35,787 nt of DNA from Peptoniphilus sp. BV3C26 (GCF_000478985.1 NZ_AWXB01000008.1:1-35787), one strand, 5' to 3'; positions 1 through 8,916 are shown, numbered from the stretch's first letter. The notes: generated from the letters alone by a model not told the origin. Numbers and translations: made by a program.

Positions 1-318
1 TATTCAATCATTTTGAAGTGTCTCAAGGCATCCATGATGGCTTCTTCTTTTTCAGGTGTACACTGTGGAATAATTTGTTTCTCCTTTTTAGACTTGTTGT
101 AATGTTCTCGTAATTCTATTCCACATTTCCTTTTTATCTGTGCAATATATAATGTTGGAACTTTTAATTGAAATTTATTCCAAACATATTCTTTGATTTG
201 AGCATATGTTGCCTTACTTTCAGCACTTGTCAAATCAAGCTCATCCAGCTCAATTTCAATATTTATATGCTTATCGACATCGAGTTTGGACAAAAGTGCT
301 ACCGTCTCAACGTGCGTT
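1..318 (-). pseudogene. rlmD: 3' fragment of rlmD (23S rRNA m5U1939 methyltransferase), ICE target
   Basis: The minus strand reads in one frame as the end of an RlmD/RumA-type methyltransferase. It begins at HVETVALLSKLDVDKH, passes LTSAESKATYAQIKEYV and YIAQIKRKCGIELREHYN, and runs to PQCTPEKEEAIMDALRHF and off the left edge, where the last two bases (TA) could begin a stop codon. The HVETV segment and the extra C-terminal tail are typical of clostridial RlmD. The 5' part with the SAM-binding domain is absent and should lie beyond the far end of the mobile DNA. The enzyme methylates 23S rRNA at U1939. rlmD/rumA is a known insertion gene for serine-recombinase ICEs. The fragment overlaps the last codons of the adjacent recombinase in another frame, which fits an attachment junction near 298-320. 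Confidence 0.8.
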
Positions 319-320
319 GT
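298..320. other. Putative attachment junction (rlmD / element 1)
   Basis: RlmD-like coding starts just here and nothing RlmD-like is seen to the right, so the crossover of element 1 with rlmD should be in or very near this segment. The recombinase stop codon (307-309) falls inside the octamer GTCTCAAC (304-311). A 17-base stretch here, GCTACCGTCTCAACGTG, matches 14 of 17 positions with 16577-16593 at the 3' end of recombinase 2. The exact core dinucleotide cannot be set without the other end of the element. Confidence 0.5.
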
Positions 321-2061
321 CTTTTGATTGGGAACATAATTTTTTATCCTCGTCATTCTTGTAGGAGCACAATTTATTAATGTCATTGTCTTTGGCATTT
401 TTTCTTTTATCTTTAAAGTTATTAGAATCTTGACTATCTTTAACTCCTGTTTTGAAATAGAATGTTAAGTCATAAGGATGAACTGTTCCGTCTTTGTCAA
501 TTCTTCCCACCACGACTTTATCAACTATGCTTTCAAATACTGTTCTGTTAAATTCCTCTATAATTTCTCTATTCTCTAACACCTTTTTAAATTGCTTTAA
601 TCTTTCTTTAATAGAGTTTTCATCTTTTATCGTTAGTTCCAGTGTTTTCTTTTCATCGAGTAATTCTTCTTTTTGTTTTGTCAGTTTTTTATACTTTTTA
701 GCATAAACTTCTTCGTCTATACTATCTTCCAAATGAAGATCAACTAACTTTCTTTCTTGACTAATGATTCTGTTTAATTGGTTTTCTAACTTTTTCAAAT
801 CTTTGACTAAAGTATTATCATTTATTTCTTCTTCTACAATTTTTAAAAAGTCATCTATTACTGTTGAATCTGCATGACATAATTGCCTATAGCTTTCAAC
901 GAAAGCTTTTTCTATCGCTGCTTCTTGTATTCCCTTTGAATGAGGACAATATTTTTTACCTTTTTTTGTTGATTTTACACATTGCCAGTTAATTTTTTTG
1001 TAAATTGAACTTGTGTGCCAAGTTCTTCTTGACAGTATTTCACCACAAAATCCACATTCCAGCATACTTGAAAAAGCATATTGCCTTGACAGTTTTTCTC
1101 TTTTTCTATCCTTGTTAGCAATAGTGTTTCTGTTTTGTGCTCTTCTGAGTCTAATCTCCTGTGCCTTTTCAAAATCTTCTTTTGATATAATTGGCTCGTG
1201 ATGATTTTCAATGTGATATTTATCAGATTCTCCAAAATTTGCTAGTCTTCTTTTTGTTATGGGATCAACTGTAAAGGTCTTTCCCATTAGTATATCGCCA
1301 ATATACTTTTCATTCTTAATTATTCCTAACACTGTAGTGTCAGACCATTTTGTTTTACCTCTAGGAGTGAGATAACCTTGTTCTTCTAGTTCTCTACCAA
1401 TGACTGAGCCACCGTTGCCCTCTAGATATCTTTTAAAGATGTATCTAACAATTTTAGCTTCCTCTTCATTTATAGATATAGTTTTTGTTGTAGGGTCATA
1501 GTCGTAGCCAAGACAACCTTGAAAACCAATAAGTTCCCCTTTTTCCATTTTCATTTTCAGTCCTTTTTTTACATGGGCTGAGGTATTTTCTACTTCTTGT
1601 TGAGCTACTGAACTTAATATTGTTAGTAATAGCTCTCCATCCATTGTCAAAGTATCTATATTTTCTTCTTCAAATACTACACCAACATTGTTTTCCTTTA
1701 ATAGTCTTACATACTTTAAGGTATCTAATGTATTTCTAGCAAATCTTGATATAGATTTAGTAATTATCATGTCTATATCTCCATTTTGGCAATCACTTAT
1801 TAGCCTCATGAAATCTGCTCTTTTAGTAGCAGTTGTTCCTGTTGTTGCTTCATCTGCATATATATCAGCCAGAGTCCAGTTCTTATTATTTTTTATTAGA
1901 TTTGTGTAATAATCAACTTGCGATTTATATGATTCAAGTTGGTCTTTACTATCTGTACTTACTCGACAATATGCTGCAACACGTTTTAAATCTAAATGTA
2001 GTGCATTTCTATTTCTAGCTCCTGTATTTGAAGCTTTTATTAATTTTACTTTAGTATTCAT
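307..2061 (-). CDS. Large serine recombinase of ICE element 1
   Basis: A 584-residue large serine recombinase that would catalyse excision and integration of element 1. The resolvase domain is at about residues 26-170, with nucleophile Ser35 in YCRVSTD and the arginine-bearing SISRFARNT motif. A recombinase domain follows, then a zinc ribbon (LECGFCGE with later cysteines near residues 350-390) and a long charged coiled coil at about 410-510. The start is ATG at 2061 behind an excellent GGAAGGAGG site. An extended -10 (TGATATAAT on the minus strand, TATAAT at 2099-2104) lies upstream. The last residues are encoded by sequence at the rlmD junction, so the C-terminal tail probably changes with the integration site. 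It resembles recombinases of Tn1549-like ICEs and is the last gene of the element, as expected. Confidence 0.93.
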   Translation of the reverse strand: MNTKVKLIKASNTGARNRNALHLDLKRVAAYCRVSTDSKDQLESYKSQVDYYTNLIKNNKNWTLADIYADEATTGTTATKRADFMRLISDCQNGDIDMIITKSISRFARNTLDTLKYVRLLKENNVGVVFEEENIDTLTMDGELLLTILSSVAQQEVENTSAHVKKGLKMKMEKGELIGFQGCLGYDYDPTTKTISINEEEAKIVRYIFKRYLEGNGGSVIGRELEEQGYLTPRGKTKWSDTTVLGIIKNEKYIGDILMGKTFTVDPITKRRLANFGESDKYHIENHHEPIISKEDFEKAQEIRLRRAQNRNTIANKDRKREKLSRQYAFSSMLECGFCGEILSRRTWHTSSIYKKINWQCVKSTKKGKKYCPHSKGIQEAAIEKAFVESYRQLCHADSTVIDDFLKIVEEEINDNTLVKDLKKLENQLNRIISQERKLVDLHLEDSIDEEVYAKKYKKLTKQKEELLDEKKTLELTIKDENSIKERLKQFKKVLENREIIEEFNRTVFESIVDKVVVGRIDKDGTVHPYDLTFYFKTGVKDSQDSNNFKDKRKNAKDNDINKLCSYKNDEDKKLCSQSKDNAR

Positions 2062-2116
2062 TTTACCTCCTTCCCATTTTGTATCTTTCTACAGTGTTAT
2101 TATATCACAAGATTAA

Positions 2117-2254
2117 CTACTTTCTATCTCTCTTCTTATAATCATTTTCTATTCTATTTTTTATTTTTGTATATTCCTTATCATTAATTAATTTAAGATC
2201 ATAAAGTCTACATAACATAGCAACTCTCATGCTATAAACTTTTATTGCTTGCAT
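2117..2254 (-). CDS. Small conserved ICE protein (SHOCT-like, 45 aa)
   Basis: A 45-codon ORF with a strong GGAGG site five bases before its ATG at 2254. The protein begins MQAIKVYSMRVAMLCRLYDL and continues with a short helix, LINDKEYTKIKNRIE, that looks like a SHOCT-type C-terminal oligomerisation motif (leucine, aspartate-lysine-glutamate-tyrosine, isoleucine). Small proteins of this appearance commonly precede the recombinase gene in Tn1549-type elements. It lies 55 bases upstream of the recombinase on the same strand and is probably co-expressed or coupled to it. Function unknown; a DNA-binding or excision accessory role is only a guess. Confidence 0.6.
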   Translation of the reverse strand: MQAIKVYSMRVAMLCRLYDLKLINDKEYTKIKNRIENDYKKRDRK

Positions 2255-2382
2255 TTCAACCTCCTATATAAGTTGATTTTTTTGCCTTGGTAGTTGGATT
2301 AAATTTGAAATATGCTAATCTCACATAATCAATTTTAAGAATATTCACACTTCAAAGTATTTTGATTCTTATAGAAAGATGA

Positions 2383-2414
2383 CAAATACCCCTCACTTTA
2401 TAAAGTGAAATTTG
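2383..2414. other. Conserved hairpin, element 1 copy
   Basis: CAAAT and ATTTG arms enclose the perfect 16-base palindrome TCACTTTATAAAGTGA (2393-2408). A GGTAACC motif follows 10 to 20 bases on. The segment aligns with 18920-18959 in element 2, where sequence and inner stem differ but a hairpin and the following GGTTACC are kept. Confidence 0.5.
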
Positions 2415-2486
2415 CCCTCTTTGGTAACCAGAATTTTTATTTTTCTATAGTATTTTTGAGTTTTAATGATTAATTGAATATAAAAA

Positions 2487-2518
2487 ATGAGGACTTATGC
2501 TACTAGGCATAAATCCTC
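2487..2518 (-). terminator. Terminator of the element 1 transporter operon
   Basis: On the minus strand a hairpin with arms GAGGA-TTATGC and GCATAA-TCCTC (one mismatched position) is followed at once by ATTTTTTATA. It lies about 125 bases after the EcfA stop codon and is the natural end of the leftward ABC/ECF transcript. Confidence 0.75.
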
Positions 2519-2641
2519 AAAAATAAAAAAATATTATAAAGTTTATATTATGGAGTATTCAAAAAAATACTATTCATAACTTCTCGTTTTTCTTGCGTGT
2601 TTATCATATGTCCCTCTTCTAATTTACTAATATATGAATTT

Positions 2642-4033
2642 TCATAAATAAGTAAAATCAATCACTTTATCACAAACTGACTCTAAAAACTCAACATCAT
2701 GGGATATTATTAAAATCAACTTATCTTCTTCTTTTACTTTCTTTATGTTTTTAGCTACTATTTTCATATTTCTATAGTCCAATCCACTGGTTGGTTCATC
2801 GAAAAATAGAATTTTCTTGTCTGATAGTAAAGCTGATAAGATAATTACTCTCTGTTTCTGTCCTCCTGACAAGGTGTGAGGATTCCTATCACTGATATTT
2901 TTTAACTCCATATCTTTTAACCAAGTATCTAAAGCATTATCATCTTTAATATTTGATGTTAATACTATTTCATCTTTGACAGTGTCCGTGAATAACTGAC
3001 AGTTCACTTCCTGCATAATAAGCAGGCTCTCATTTAGCCTACTTTTTATATTTAAATTCTCATCATCTTTTAAAATTTTACCTTTATTTTCTTTGTATAA
3101 GCCACATATAATTTTTGCTAATGTAGACTTCCCAATTCCATTTTCTCCAACAATCCCAATAATATTCCCATAGCAAAAATTAAAATCCTCAATGGACAAA
3201 ATTATTTTGGTATTTCTTTTGAATATTATATCTTTTAGCTCTAATAAAGTCCCTTTATTTGAAGTTTCAAAATCATCAAATCTTTCAATAGCTTTATAAT
3301 CAGAATGCCTAAGTCCTGTTCTCATTCGTTCATCTTCACTTAGATTTTCAATTTCGTCCATACTATATTCTCTGATGATTTTTCCATCCTCTAAGTATAT
3401 TGCTTTATCAACAATGTCTTTTAAATACCACAACCTGTGTTCTGCAATAATAATAGTTTTTCCTAAAGATTTAAGCTTTTTTATTGTAAGCGATAGTTCT
3501 TTCATTGACTTTATGTCTAAGCTTGAAGATGGTTCATCAAGAATAAATATCTCAGGGTTTAATGCGTAAATGCTTGCTATAGCAATCTTCTGCTTTTCTC
3601 CTCCAGAAAGATTGAATATATTTTTATTCATCAAGTTTTCAAGATGAAGCTCTTTTTCAACTTCTTCAATCCTTTTGTTAATTACTTCTCTTTCTATTCC
3701 GTAATTTTCTAAACCAAAAGCAATTTCATCGGTTGTATTGGTTGTATAAAACTGTGTTTTAGGATTTTGAAAAACCGAGCCTACATTATTAGATAATTTA
3801 TAAATTGGTGTGGTAAATGTATTCATACCATTGACCATAACACTGCCAGAAATGTCCCCATCATAAAACTCAGGTATTATGCCGTTCATAAGCTTTAATA
3901 GAGTCGACTTTCCGCAACCGCTCCTACCACACAGAAGAATGCATTCCCCTTTTTTGATTTTCAAATTTATATCTTTTAATGAGTAATCAGATCCTCCCTT
4001 ATACTTAAAACTTAATTCTCTAATTTCAATCAT
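2642..4033 (-). CDS. ECF transporter ATPase with two fused ABC domains
   Basis: A double ATP-binding subunit (463 residues) that would power an energy-coupling factor (ECF) importer at the inner face of the membrane. The first nucleotide-binding domain has Walker A GRSGCGKST, signature LSGGEKQK and Walker B IFILDEPSSSLD. The second, from about residue 265, has Walker A GENGIGKST, signature LSGGQKQR and Walker B ILFFDEPTSGLD. Both are complete, so both sites should be active. I chose the ATG at 4033, which overlaps the EcfT stop as ATGA; a GTG at 4042 is possible. It is the last gene of the leftward operon and is followed by a terminator. ECF ATPases are usually two separate proteins; the fused form occurs with MptD-type S components. 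Substrate is not determined by this subunit. Confidence 0.92.
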   Translation of the reverse strand: MIEIRELSFKYKGGSDYSLKDINLKIKKGECILLCGRSGCGKSTLLKLMNGIIPEFYDGDISGSVMVNGMNTFTTPIYKLSNNVGSVFQNPKTQFYTTNTTDEIAFGLENYGIEREVINKRIEEVEKELHLENLMNKNIFNLSGGEKQKIAIASIYALNPEIFILDEPSSSLDIKSMKELSLTIKKLKSLGKTIIIAEHRLWYLKDIVDKAIYLEDGKIIREYSMDEIENLSEDERMRTGLRHSDYKAIERFDDFETSNKGTLLELKDIIFKRNTKIILSIEDFNFCYGNIIGIVGENGIGKSTLAKIICGLYKENKGKILKDDENLNIKSRLNESLLIMQEVNCQLFTDTVKDEIVLTSNIKDDNALDTWLKDMELKNISDRNPHTLSGGQKQRVIILSALLSDKKILFFDEPTSGLDYRNMKIVAKNIKKVKEEDKLILIISHDVEFLESVCDKVIDFTYL

Positions 4034-4758
4034 AAGTCCCACCCTGATACTTTCATAAATATTACTATTGATAAAATTAAAATCATAATAATTAGAACAC
4101 CAATATCATTTTTTCTAAACTTAATTAGGTGTCTACTTATTTTGTTAACAGGAGCATCGAGTCCCCTTATAATGGCTGATTGAGAGAGCTCATCCCCAAT
4201 TTCTATCACACTTACGAACAATGGCACAAAAAAATATTCCATAATTAATGTTGGTCTGCTTGTTAAATTGATTAAGTTAAAATTAATTCCTCGAGTTTTC
4301 ATCGCCATATTTATATGACTCCATTCGTCTTTAATAGTAGGCAAACATCTAAATATAACAGAAATCATTATGAGCGAGTCTTTTGAAAGTTTTAATTTTT
4401 GTAAAGTTGCCACTGCACTGGAAACAGATGTTGAATTTAAAATCCATTTACCCACGATAATACATGGCAGAAATTTTCTGCCAATTGCCAAGATAAATAA
4501 AATTAAATTCAAAAGAAAATTCATATTAAAATAGGCTAAAGATTTTTCCAATACTACACTTATTACAAAAAATAAAATATACCTTATAGCGGATTTTTTA
4601 TAACCATCGCTAATAATGATGACAAGGAATAATAATGAAATAAGGCTTTGATAGATCCAATCAAACCCTAAAAAAATTAAAATATTCGCACCTATAAGCA
4701 AGATAAGTTTTGTTCTGAGGTCATATTTTGACCCCAGAACAAACTTTGAATTTTCCAT
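4030..4758 (-). CDS. ECF transporter transmembrane component T
   Basis: A 242-residue, strongly hydrophobic EcfT-like protein with about five or six membrane segments. The cytoplasmic coupling region contains AMKTRGINFN (about residue 155) and SAIIRGLDAP (about 205), which correspond to the paired short Ala-Arg-Gly signatures by which EcfT grips the two ATPase domains. It would transmit ATP-driven movement to the S component. The ATG overlaps the S-gene stop by one base (TAATG), and its own stop overlaps the start of the double ATPase, indicating translational coupling. Confidence 0.88.
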   Translation of the reverse strand: MENSKFVLGSKYDLRTKLILLIGANILIFLGFDWIYQSLISLLFLVIIISDGYKKSAIRYILFFVISVVLEKSLAYFNMNFLLNLILFILAIGRKFLPCIIVGKWILNSTSVSSAVATLQKLKLSKDSLIMISVIFRCLPTIKDEWSHINMAMKTRGINFNLINLTSRPTLIMEYFFVPLFVSVIEIGDELSQSAIIRGLDAPVNKISRHLIKFRKNDIGVLIIMILILSIVIFMKVSGWDL

Positions 4759-5348
4759 TATAAAACTCCTGCGGATTCCAACTTTTTATTTAGTATTTTC
4801 TTTGTAAAATAAGAACCAATCAAAGAGAATATAAATGTTCCAATAATCATTACTGGTAACATCCATATTGGTGTCCATGCTCTTACTGTGTTACAAAAGC
4901 TTTGATCTAATTTACCTTTTATTAAACTTTCAAAAAATGCTTCTCTCATAAGCCAAATTGGTAAGAATCCTCCAAATAAGTTTAGAGAAAAAAACATATG
5001 ACTAATTGTATTTTTCTTAAAGTCTATATAATTTCCACCTTTTGCTATGAACATGGCAATTATTCCGGCAGGCGCTGCCACTAATGGTGCAATTGGAATA
5101 TGTCCAGTTGCAACTAATAAAATACTTGGTAAGATAGCTGCGATTACAATAGCAGTAGCTGACTTTGTCTTTGCAAGAAGCATATGATAGGTTGGTGCAG
5201 CAAGTAGTGCTACAAGCATAGGCATTAGTAAAAATAAAACAGGGACAGGCATTGATATTACCCCAATTACTAAATATGTTACAAAGTAAAGTGCAATTAA
5301 AACACCGGCTGTAACTGCGTTTTTTGATGATTTCTTTTGTGTTTTCAT
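4758..5348 (-). CDS. ECF substrate-binding S component, MptD/Trep_Strep type
   Basis: A 196-residue integral membrane protein with about six hydrophobic helices. The small-residue-rich N-terminal helix and the segment LVAAPAGIIAMFIAKGG resemble S components of the MptD/Trep_Strep class. S components bind the small molecule and give an ECF importer its specificity. Start ATG at 5348 is preceded by AAAGGAG. It is coupled to the T gene and lies 25 bases after the second ABC half-transporter gene. MptD-type S components are found with iron or haem-related loci (the SiaFGH haem transporter of group A Streptococcus is the example I recall), but the substrate here is inference. Confidence 0.8.
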   Translation of the reverse strand: MKTQKKSSKNAVTAGVLIALYFVTYLVIGVISMPVPVLFLLMPMLVALLAAPTYHMLLAKTKSATAIVIAAILPSILLVATGHIPIAPLVAAPAGIIAMFIAKGGNYIDFKKNTISHMFFSLNLFGGFLPIWLMREAFFESLIKGKLDQSFCNTVRAWTPIWMLPVMIIGTFIFSLIGSYFTKKILNKKLESAGVL

Positions 5349-5373
5349 ACGTTTTCTCCTTTAAAATAGATTG

Positions 5374-7098
5374 TTACTGTACAATCTTCCATTCTTTAGA
5401 CTTTTCTTGATAATTCCATAAGTCTTTATATAGTCCTTCATTTTTAATAAGTTCTTCATGCTTCCCAACTTCCTCTACCTTTCCTTTGTTTAAAACAACA
5501 ATTTTATCAGCTCCCATTACGCTTCTTAATTTATGGGCTACAACCACAACTGTTTTATTTTTAATTAAATTTGATATGGCTTCCTGTATAATAAGTTCAT
5601 TTTCAGGATCAAGCGAAGATGTTGCTTCATCAAGTAGTATTATTGGGGCATTTTTTAATATTGCTCTCGCTATTGATATTCTTTGTTTCTCACCTCCAGA
5701 CAGAGTCGCTCCTCCTTGTCCAATCATAGTGTCAAATCCATCATCCTTTTTGACTATAAAGTCATAAGCTCCTGCCATTTTTGCAGCATTCATGATTTCA
5801 TCTTTAGTTGCATTTTCATTTCCAAATTTTATATTGTTATAAATTGTGTCTTTAAAAAGATACACATCTTGAAAAACAACAGAAAATTTATCCATTAATT
5901 TATCAGGGTCGGCTGTTAGCAAATCTACTCCACCAATTTTAATTGTCCCTTCATTAGGATCATAAAATCTGGAAATTAATTTAATTAGTGTAGATTTTCC
6001 AGAGCCAGAGTAACCAACAAAAGCAGTTAATTCATTTTCATTAATGTCTAATGAAACATTATCGATAACCTTAGATTCCTTGTAAGAAAATGAAACATCG
6101 TGGATTTCAATTTTGTTGCTTTCGTTTACATCGGAATTTCCTGACATAGGTTTAGCCTTAAGTAAGTTAATGATTCTCTCTCCTGAAACTGATGCCATTT
6201 GTAGACCTGTATAATTTACAAGTGCAAGCTCCAAAGGATCAAAAATCCTTGTACCTACAAATAAGAACATTAAAAATGTATCAATTTCCAAAGATCCATT
6301 TATAAATAAATAGGAACCGACTAAACTCATCAAAGGAAGTCCTATTCTTAAAATCATACTTGCTATAGTAGTTAATGAACCAACCCCTTTCTCACTCTTA
6401 ATATTTGCATTTCTTGAGTTATCTATATCTTCTTCAAGCTTTGTTAATGTATCATCTAAGCTGTTATAAGCTTTTAGAGTCTTAATGGCATCCAAATATT
6501 CGTTTATATCTTCTTCCTCTTTTATCCTCATTTTCTTTGTTTTCAAATAAATTTTTTTCTGAAAGTTTTGCATGAGTGTAAGAAGTAGAACAGAAATCGG
6601 CAATCCAATAAGTGTTGCTATTCCCATTTTTACATTAATTATCAAAAATAATATTGAGCAAAGAACCGCTACACATATGCCACTGAAAAATTGAGGTAAT
6701 TGATGCGTTACTGCCGTTTCAACTTTGAAAAAATCATTCATTAATGTATCTAAGATCTCTGCTGAGCTTTTCCCTGAAATATAACCTATTGGCAGCTTTC
6801 TTATGTGGTCTGCAAGCTTTATTCTTCCATCTGCACTTGTCTTGTATCCAAGTTCATAGGTATATTTTGTGGCTAAATTTTCCAATAAAAATGTTATTAG
6901 GAAAAATACTGCCATTATCCCAAAATACTTCCATAAAAGGCTCGTATCTATACTATCTGCACCTCTATTTAAAAATAGTGTTTCTACAATTTTCGCCAAA
7001 GCAATAAATGGTATAAGGTTGGAAATAGATGCCAAAACATTTAAAATAATTGATTTTCTTATATTATTCATCTTTCCTAATGTAATATTTCTTATCAT
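5374..7098 (-). CDS. ABC half-transporter, IrtB/YbtQ-like partner
   Basis: A 574-residue half-transporter with a six-helix type IV exporter-fold membrane domain (about residues 1-310) and a C-terminal ABC domain. Walker A is GYSGSGKST, the Q-loop is SVVFQDVYL, the signature is LSGGEKQR and Walker B is ILLDEATSSLDPENE. The canonical D-loop contrasts with its partner, so the two probably form a heterodimer. The ATG overlaps the partner stop as ATGA. In the IrtAB and YbtPQ systems this fold imports ferric siderophores instead of exporting. The neighbouring S-T-A genes support an uptake role, but export of a peptide or drug cannot be excluded. The C-terminus SKEWKIVQ resembles the tails of the related proteins in element 2. 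Confidence 0.88.
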   Translation of the reverse strand: MIRNITLGKMNNIRKSIILNVLASISNLIPFIALAKIVETLFLNRGADSIDTSLLWKYFGIMAVFFLITFLLENLATKYTYELGYKTSADGRIKLADHIRKLPIGYISGKSSAEILDTLMNDFFKVETAVTHQLPQFFSGICVAVLCSILFLIINVKMGIATLIGLPISVLLLTLMQNFQKKIYLKTKKMRIKEEEDINEYLDAIKTLKAYNSLDDTLTKLEEDIDNSRNANIKSEKGVGSLTTIASMILRIGLPLMSLVGSYLFINGSLEIDTFLMFLFVGTRIFDPLELALVNYTGLQMASVSGERIINLLKAKPMSGNSDVNESNKIEIHDVSFSYKESKVIDNVSLDINENELTAFVGYSGSGKSTLIKLISRFYDPNEGTIKIGGVDLLTADPDKLMDKFSVVFQDVYLFKDTIYNNIKFGNENATKDEIMNAAKMAGAYDFIVKKDDGFDTMIGQGGATLSGGEKQRISIARAILKNAPIILLDEATSSLDPENELIIQEAISNLIKNKTVVVVAHKLRSVMGADKIVVLNKGKVEEVGKHEELIKNEGLYKDLWNYQEKSKEWKIVQ

Positions 7099-8864
7099 TC
7101 ATTCTCACTCCCTTCTATATCCATTTGCCAAATATTTGTCTTCTTATAAATATCAAAGAGTCGCTTATATATTCCATCTGCAAGGATTAAATCTTCATGC
7201 TTACCTCTTTCTGCAATTTTTCCATCAGATATTACTAAAATTTGATTTGCATTCTCTATGGTATTTAACCTATGAGCAATCATGATAACTGTCTTATCTT
7301 TAACCAATTCAGACAAAGCTTCCTGCATAAGATATTCATTTTCAGAATCAGCAAAACTTGTTGCCTCGTCTAATACTAATATTGGTGCGTCCTTTAAAAT
7401 CGCTCTTGCTACAGCAATACGTTGTTTCTCTCCTCCAGATAAATAAGTCCCTTTACCCAAAACAGTGTCATACCCATCAGGAAGTTTTACAATAAAATCA
7501 TGACATCTTGCTTTTTTACATGCTTTTATGACATCCTCTTTTGTAGAACCTGTCTTTGCCATAGCAACATTATTGAAGACTGTATCTGTGATAAGATCAC
7601 TGTCTTGAAAAACGAATGCTATCCTCTCCATTAAGGCGTTCATCGGAATATTTTTTATATTAACTCCACCAATTTTAATAGAGCCTTCTGAAGGATCGTA
7701 AAATCTGGGTATTAGCGTTCCAATGGTAGATTTGCCTGCTCCCGAATAGCCAACTAATGCTGTAACTTCTCCTTGTTTAGTACAGAAGCTTATATTCTTT
7801 AAAACCTCTTCATCTCCATAAGAAAAGCTTACATTCTCGAATTCAAGATCATGACCTTTTATCTCTTCCTCGATATTTTCAATTGCCAATTCTTTTTGAT
7901 CTATAATTTCGTAGATTCTCAAAACAACTTCATTTAGTAAATTCATTCCTTCTGCAAAATCTCTAAGTTTTAATGCAGGTACGCTAATGGCAGGTGCAAG
8001 AATCAAATAGAAAATAAAAACTGTAGCAAAATCCAAGTTATTATTTTGTGACATTAAAAGTATTCCTACTGGAACTATGAATGTAGCAACAGATAAAATA
8101 AACATTCTAAATGAAACAAATCCCGGTCTTATCATTGATGTCATCGAACTTGTAAAGTCTCTATATTCTCCTACTGACTTTGAAAAAGTTTTAAATGATT
8201 TTGCTCCTGTTCCAAATATTTTCACTTCCGGCATACCTTTAACGTATTCAGTAGTTGCTGAATTAATTTGATCCAAAATCGCAAAGTTCTTCTCAAGTCC
8301 ACCCGACTTTATAATCTTTGCCATGATTGCAATCTGAATTCCTAAACCAACAAATATAATTAACAAAGTCGTAAGACCTAATATTAAATTTATCTTCAAC
8401 ATAACAATTATCATTGCTAAAATTAGTGCTAAAGTTGAAATTAAATTTGGTAATTGATGAGAAAAGTATCCCTCAATTTGATTCATATCCGATCCTAATA
8501 CTTGCCTTATTTTTGACTTGTTATCCCCAGTGAAAAATCCTAAAGGAAGGTTCCCAATATGAAATAATATCTTCTTTTTTAAGTTAGCTATTAAAACATA
8601 TGAAAACTTATGGCATAAAATACCGCCAATGTAAGTTAAGCAATATGACAATACCACTGCTGCAAGTCCATAGGTGCAGAACTGTATTGTACTTTGTTCT
8701 AATTTTCCATATAAAAATAGAGATTTTATGACTTTGTATATCACCAAAATTGGACAAATACTTAATAGCATTCCAAGACTAACAAATAATATTCCCCCTA
8801 CAAGTTGTCCTTTTTTTATTTCACTGTAGGAAATAATATCTTTGATTGATTTCTTCTTTTTCAT
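7095..8864 (-). CDS. ABC half-transporter, IrtA/YbtP-like partner
   Basis: A 589-residue half-transporter: six membrane helices, then an ABC domain with Walker A GYSGAGKST, signature LSGGEKQR and Walker B LVLDEATSFADSENE. The ADxENE D-loop matches what I recall for IrtA/YbtP-type subunits (ATAFADPENE) and differs from drug exporters. The segment NLPLGFFTG in the membrane domain is also shared by this clade and by the element 2 copies. It is the first gene of the transporter operon, with ATG at 8864 behind a CCTCCT (GGAGG) site. A TetR-type operator palindrome sits 20 to 35 bases upstream. The likely substrate is a metal chelate; this is inference from clade and context. Confidence 0.88.
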   Translation of the reverse strand: MKKKKSIKDIISYSEIKKGQLVGGILFVSLGMLLSICPILVIYKVIKSLFLYGKLEQSTIQFCTYGLAAVVLSYCLTYIGGILCHKFSYVLIANLKKKILFHIGNLPLGFFTGDNKSKIRQVLGSDMNQIEGYFSHQLPNLISTLALILAMIIVMLKINLILGLTTLLIIFVGLGIQIAIMAKIIKSGGLEKNFAILDQINSATTEYVKGMPEVKIFGTGAKSFKTFSKSVGEYRDFTSSMTSMIRPGFVSFRMFILSVATFIVPVGILLMSQNNNLDFATVFIFYLILAPAISVPALKLRDFAEGMNLLNEVVLRIYEIIDQKELAIENIEEEIKGHDLEFENVSFSYGDEEVLKNISFCTKQGEVTALVGYSGAGKSTIGTLIPRFYDPSEGSIKIGGVNIKNIPMNALMERIAFVFQDSDLITDTVFNNVAMAKTGSTKEDVIKACKKARCHDFIVKLPDGYDTVLGKGTYLSGGEKQRIAVARAILKDAPILVLDEATSFADSENEYLMQEALSELVKDKTVIMIAHRLNTIENANQILVISDGKIAERGKHEDLILADGIYKRLFDIYKKTNIWQMDIEGSENE

Positions 8865-8884
8865 CTAAAACATACCTCCTTACC

Positions 8885-8898
8885 GAACGAGTTCGTTC
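8885..8898. promoter_or_regulatory. TetR operator before the element 1 transporter operon
   Basis: A perfect inverted repeat GAACGA-GT-TCGTTC lies directly upstream of the first ABC gene ribosome site. A degenerate copy lies in front of the tetR gene (9603-9617), making this the probable binding site of the adjacent TetR protein. Confidence 0.72.
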
Positions 8899-8916
8899 AT
8901 TTGCCTTAAAACTAAT

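Larger units (their letters stand above)
2255..2641. other. Gene-poor stretch between small ORF and ECF operon end
   Basis: No full gene is visible. It holds a conserved hairpin (2383-2414, listed separately) and the transporter operon terminator (2489-2518). It also holds a short minus-strand reading segment just after the EcfA stop, about 2541-2640, that reads YENSYISKLEEGHMINTQEK and then VMNSIFLNTP before a stop. That segment looks like a gene fragment or a decayed C-terminal extension but resembles no family I can name. In element 2 the equivalent interval contains a sigma-70 region 4 gene, which is missing here. Confidence 0.4.

Noticed and set aside
168-380. 70-codon plus-strand ORF over the rlmD junction
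   Set aside because: It is antisense to the clear RlmD-like frame and to the recombinase tail, with composition expected of an AT-rich shadow frame.
975-1235. 86-codon minus-strand ORF inside recombinase 1
   Set aside because: It lies wholly within the recombinase zinc-ribbon region in another frame and has no ribosome site. It is a shadow frame.
6869-7285. 138-codon plus-strand ORF across the two ABC genes
   Set aside because: Both ABC genes on the minus strand are full-length with all motifs, and this frame is their antisense.
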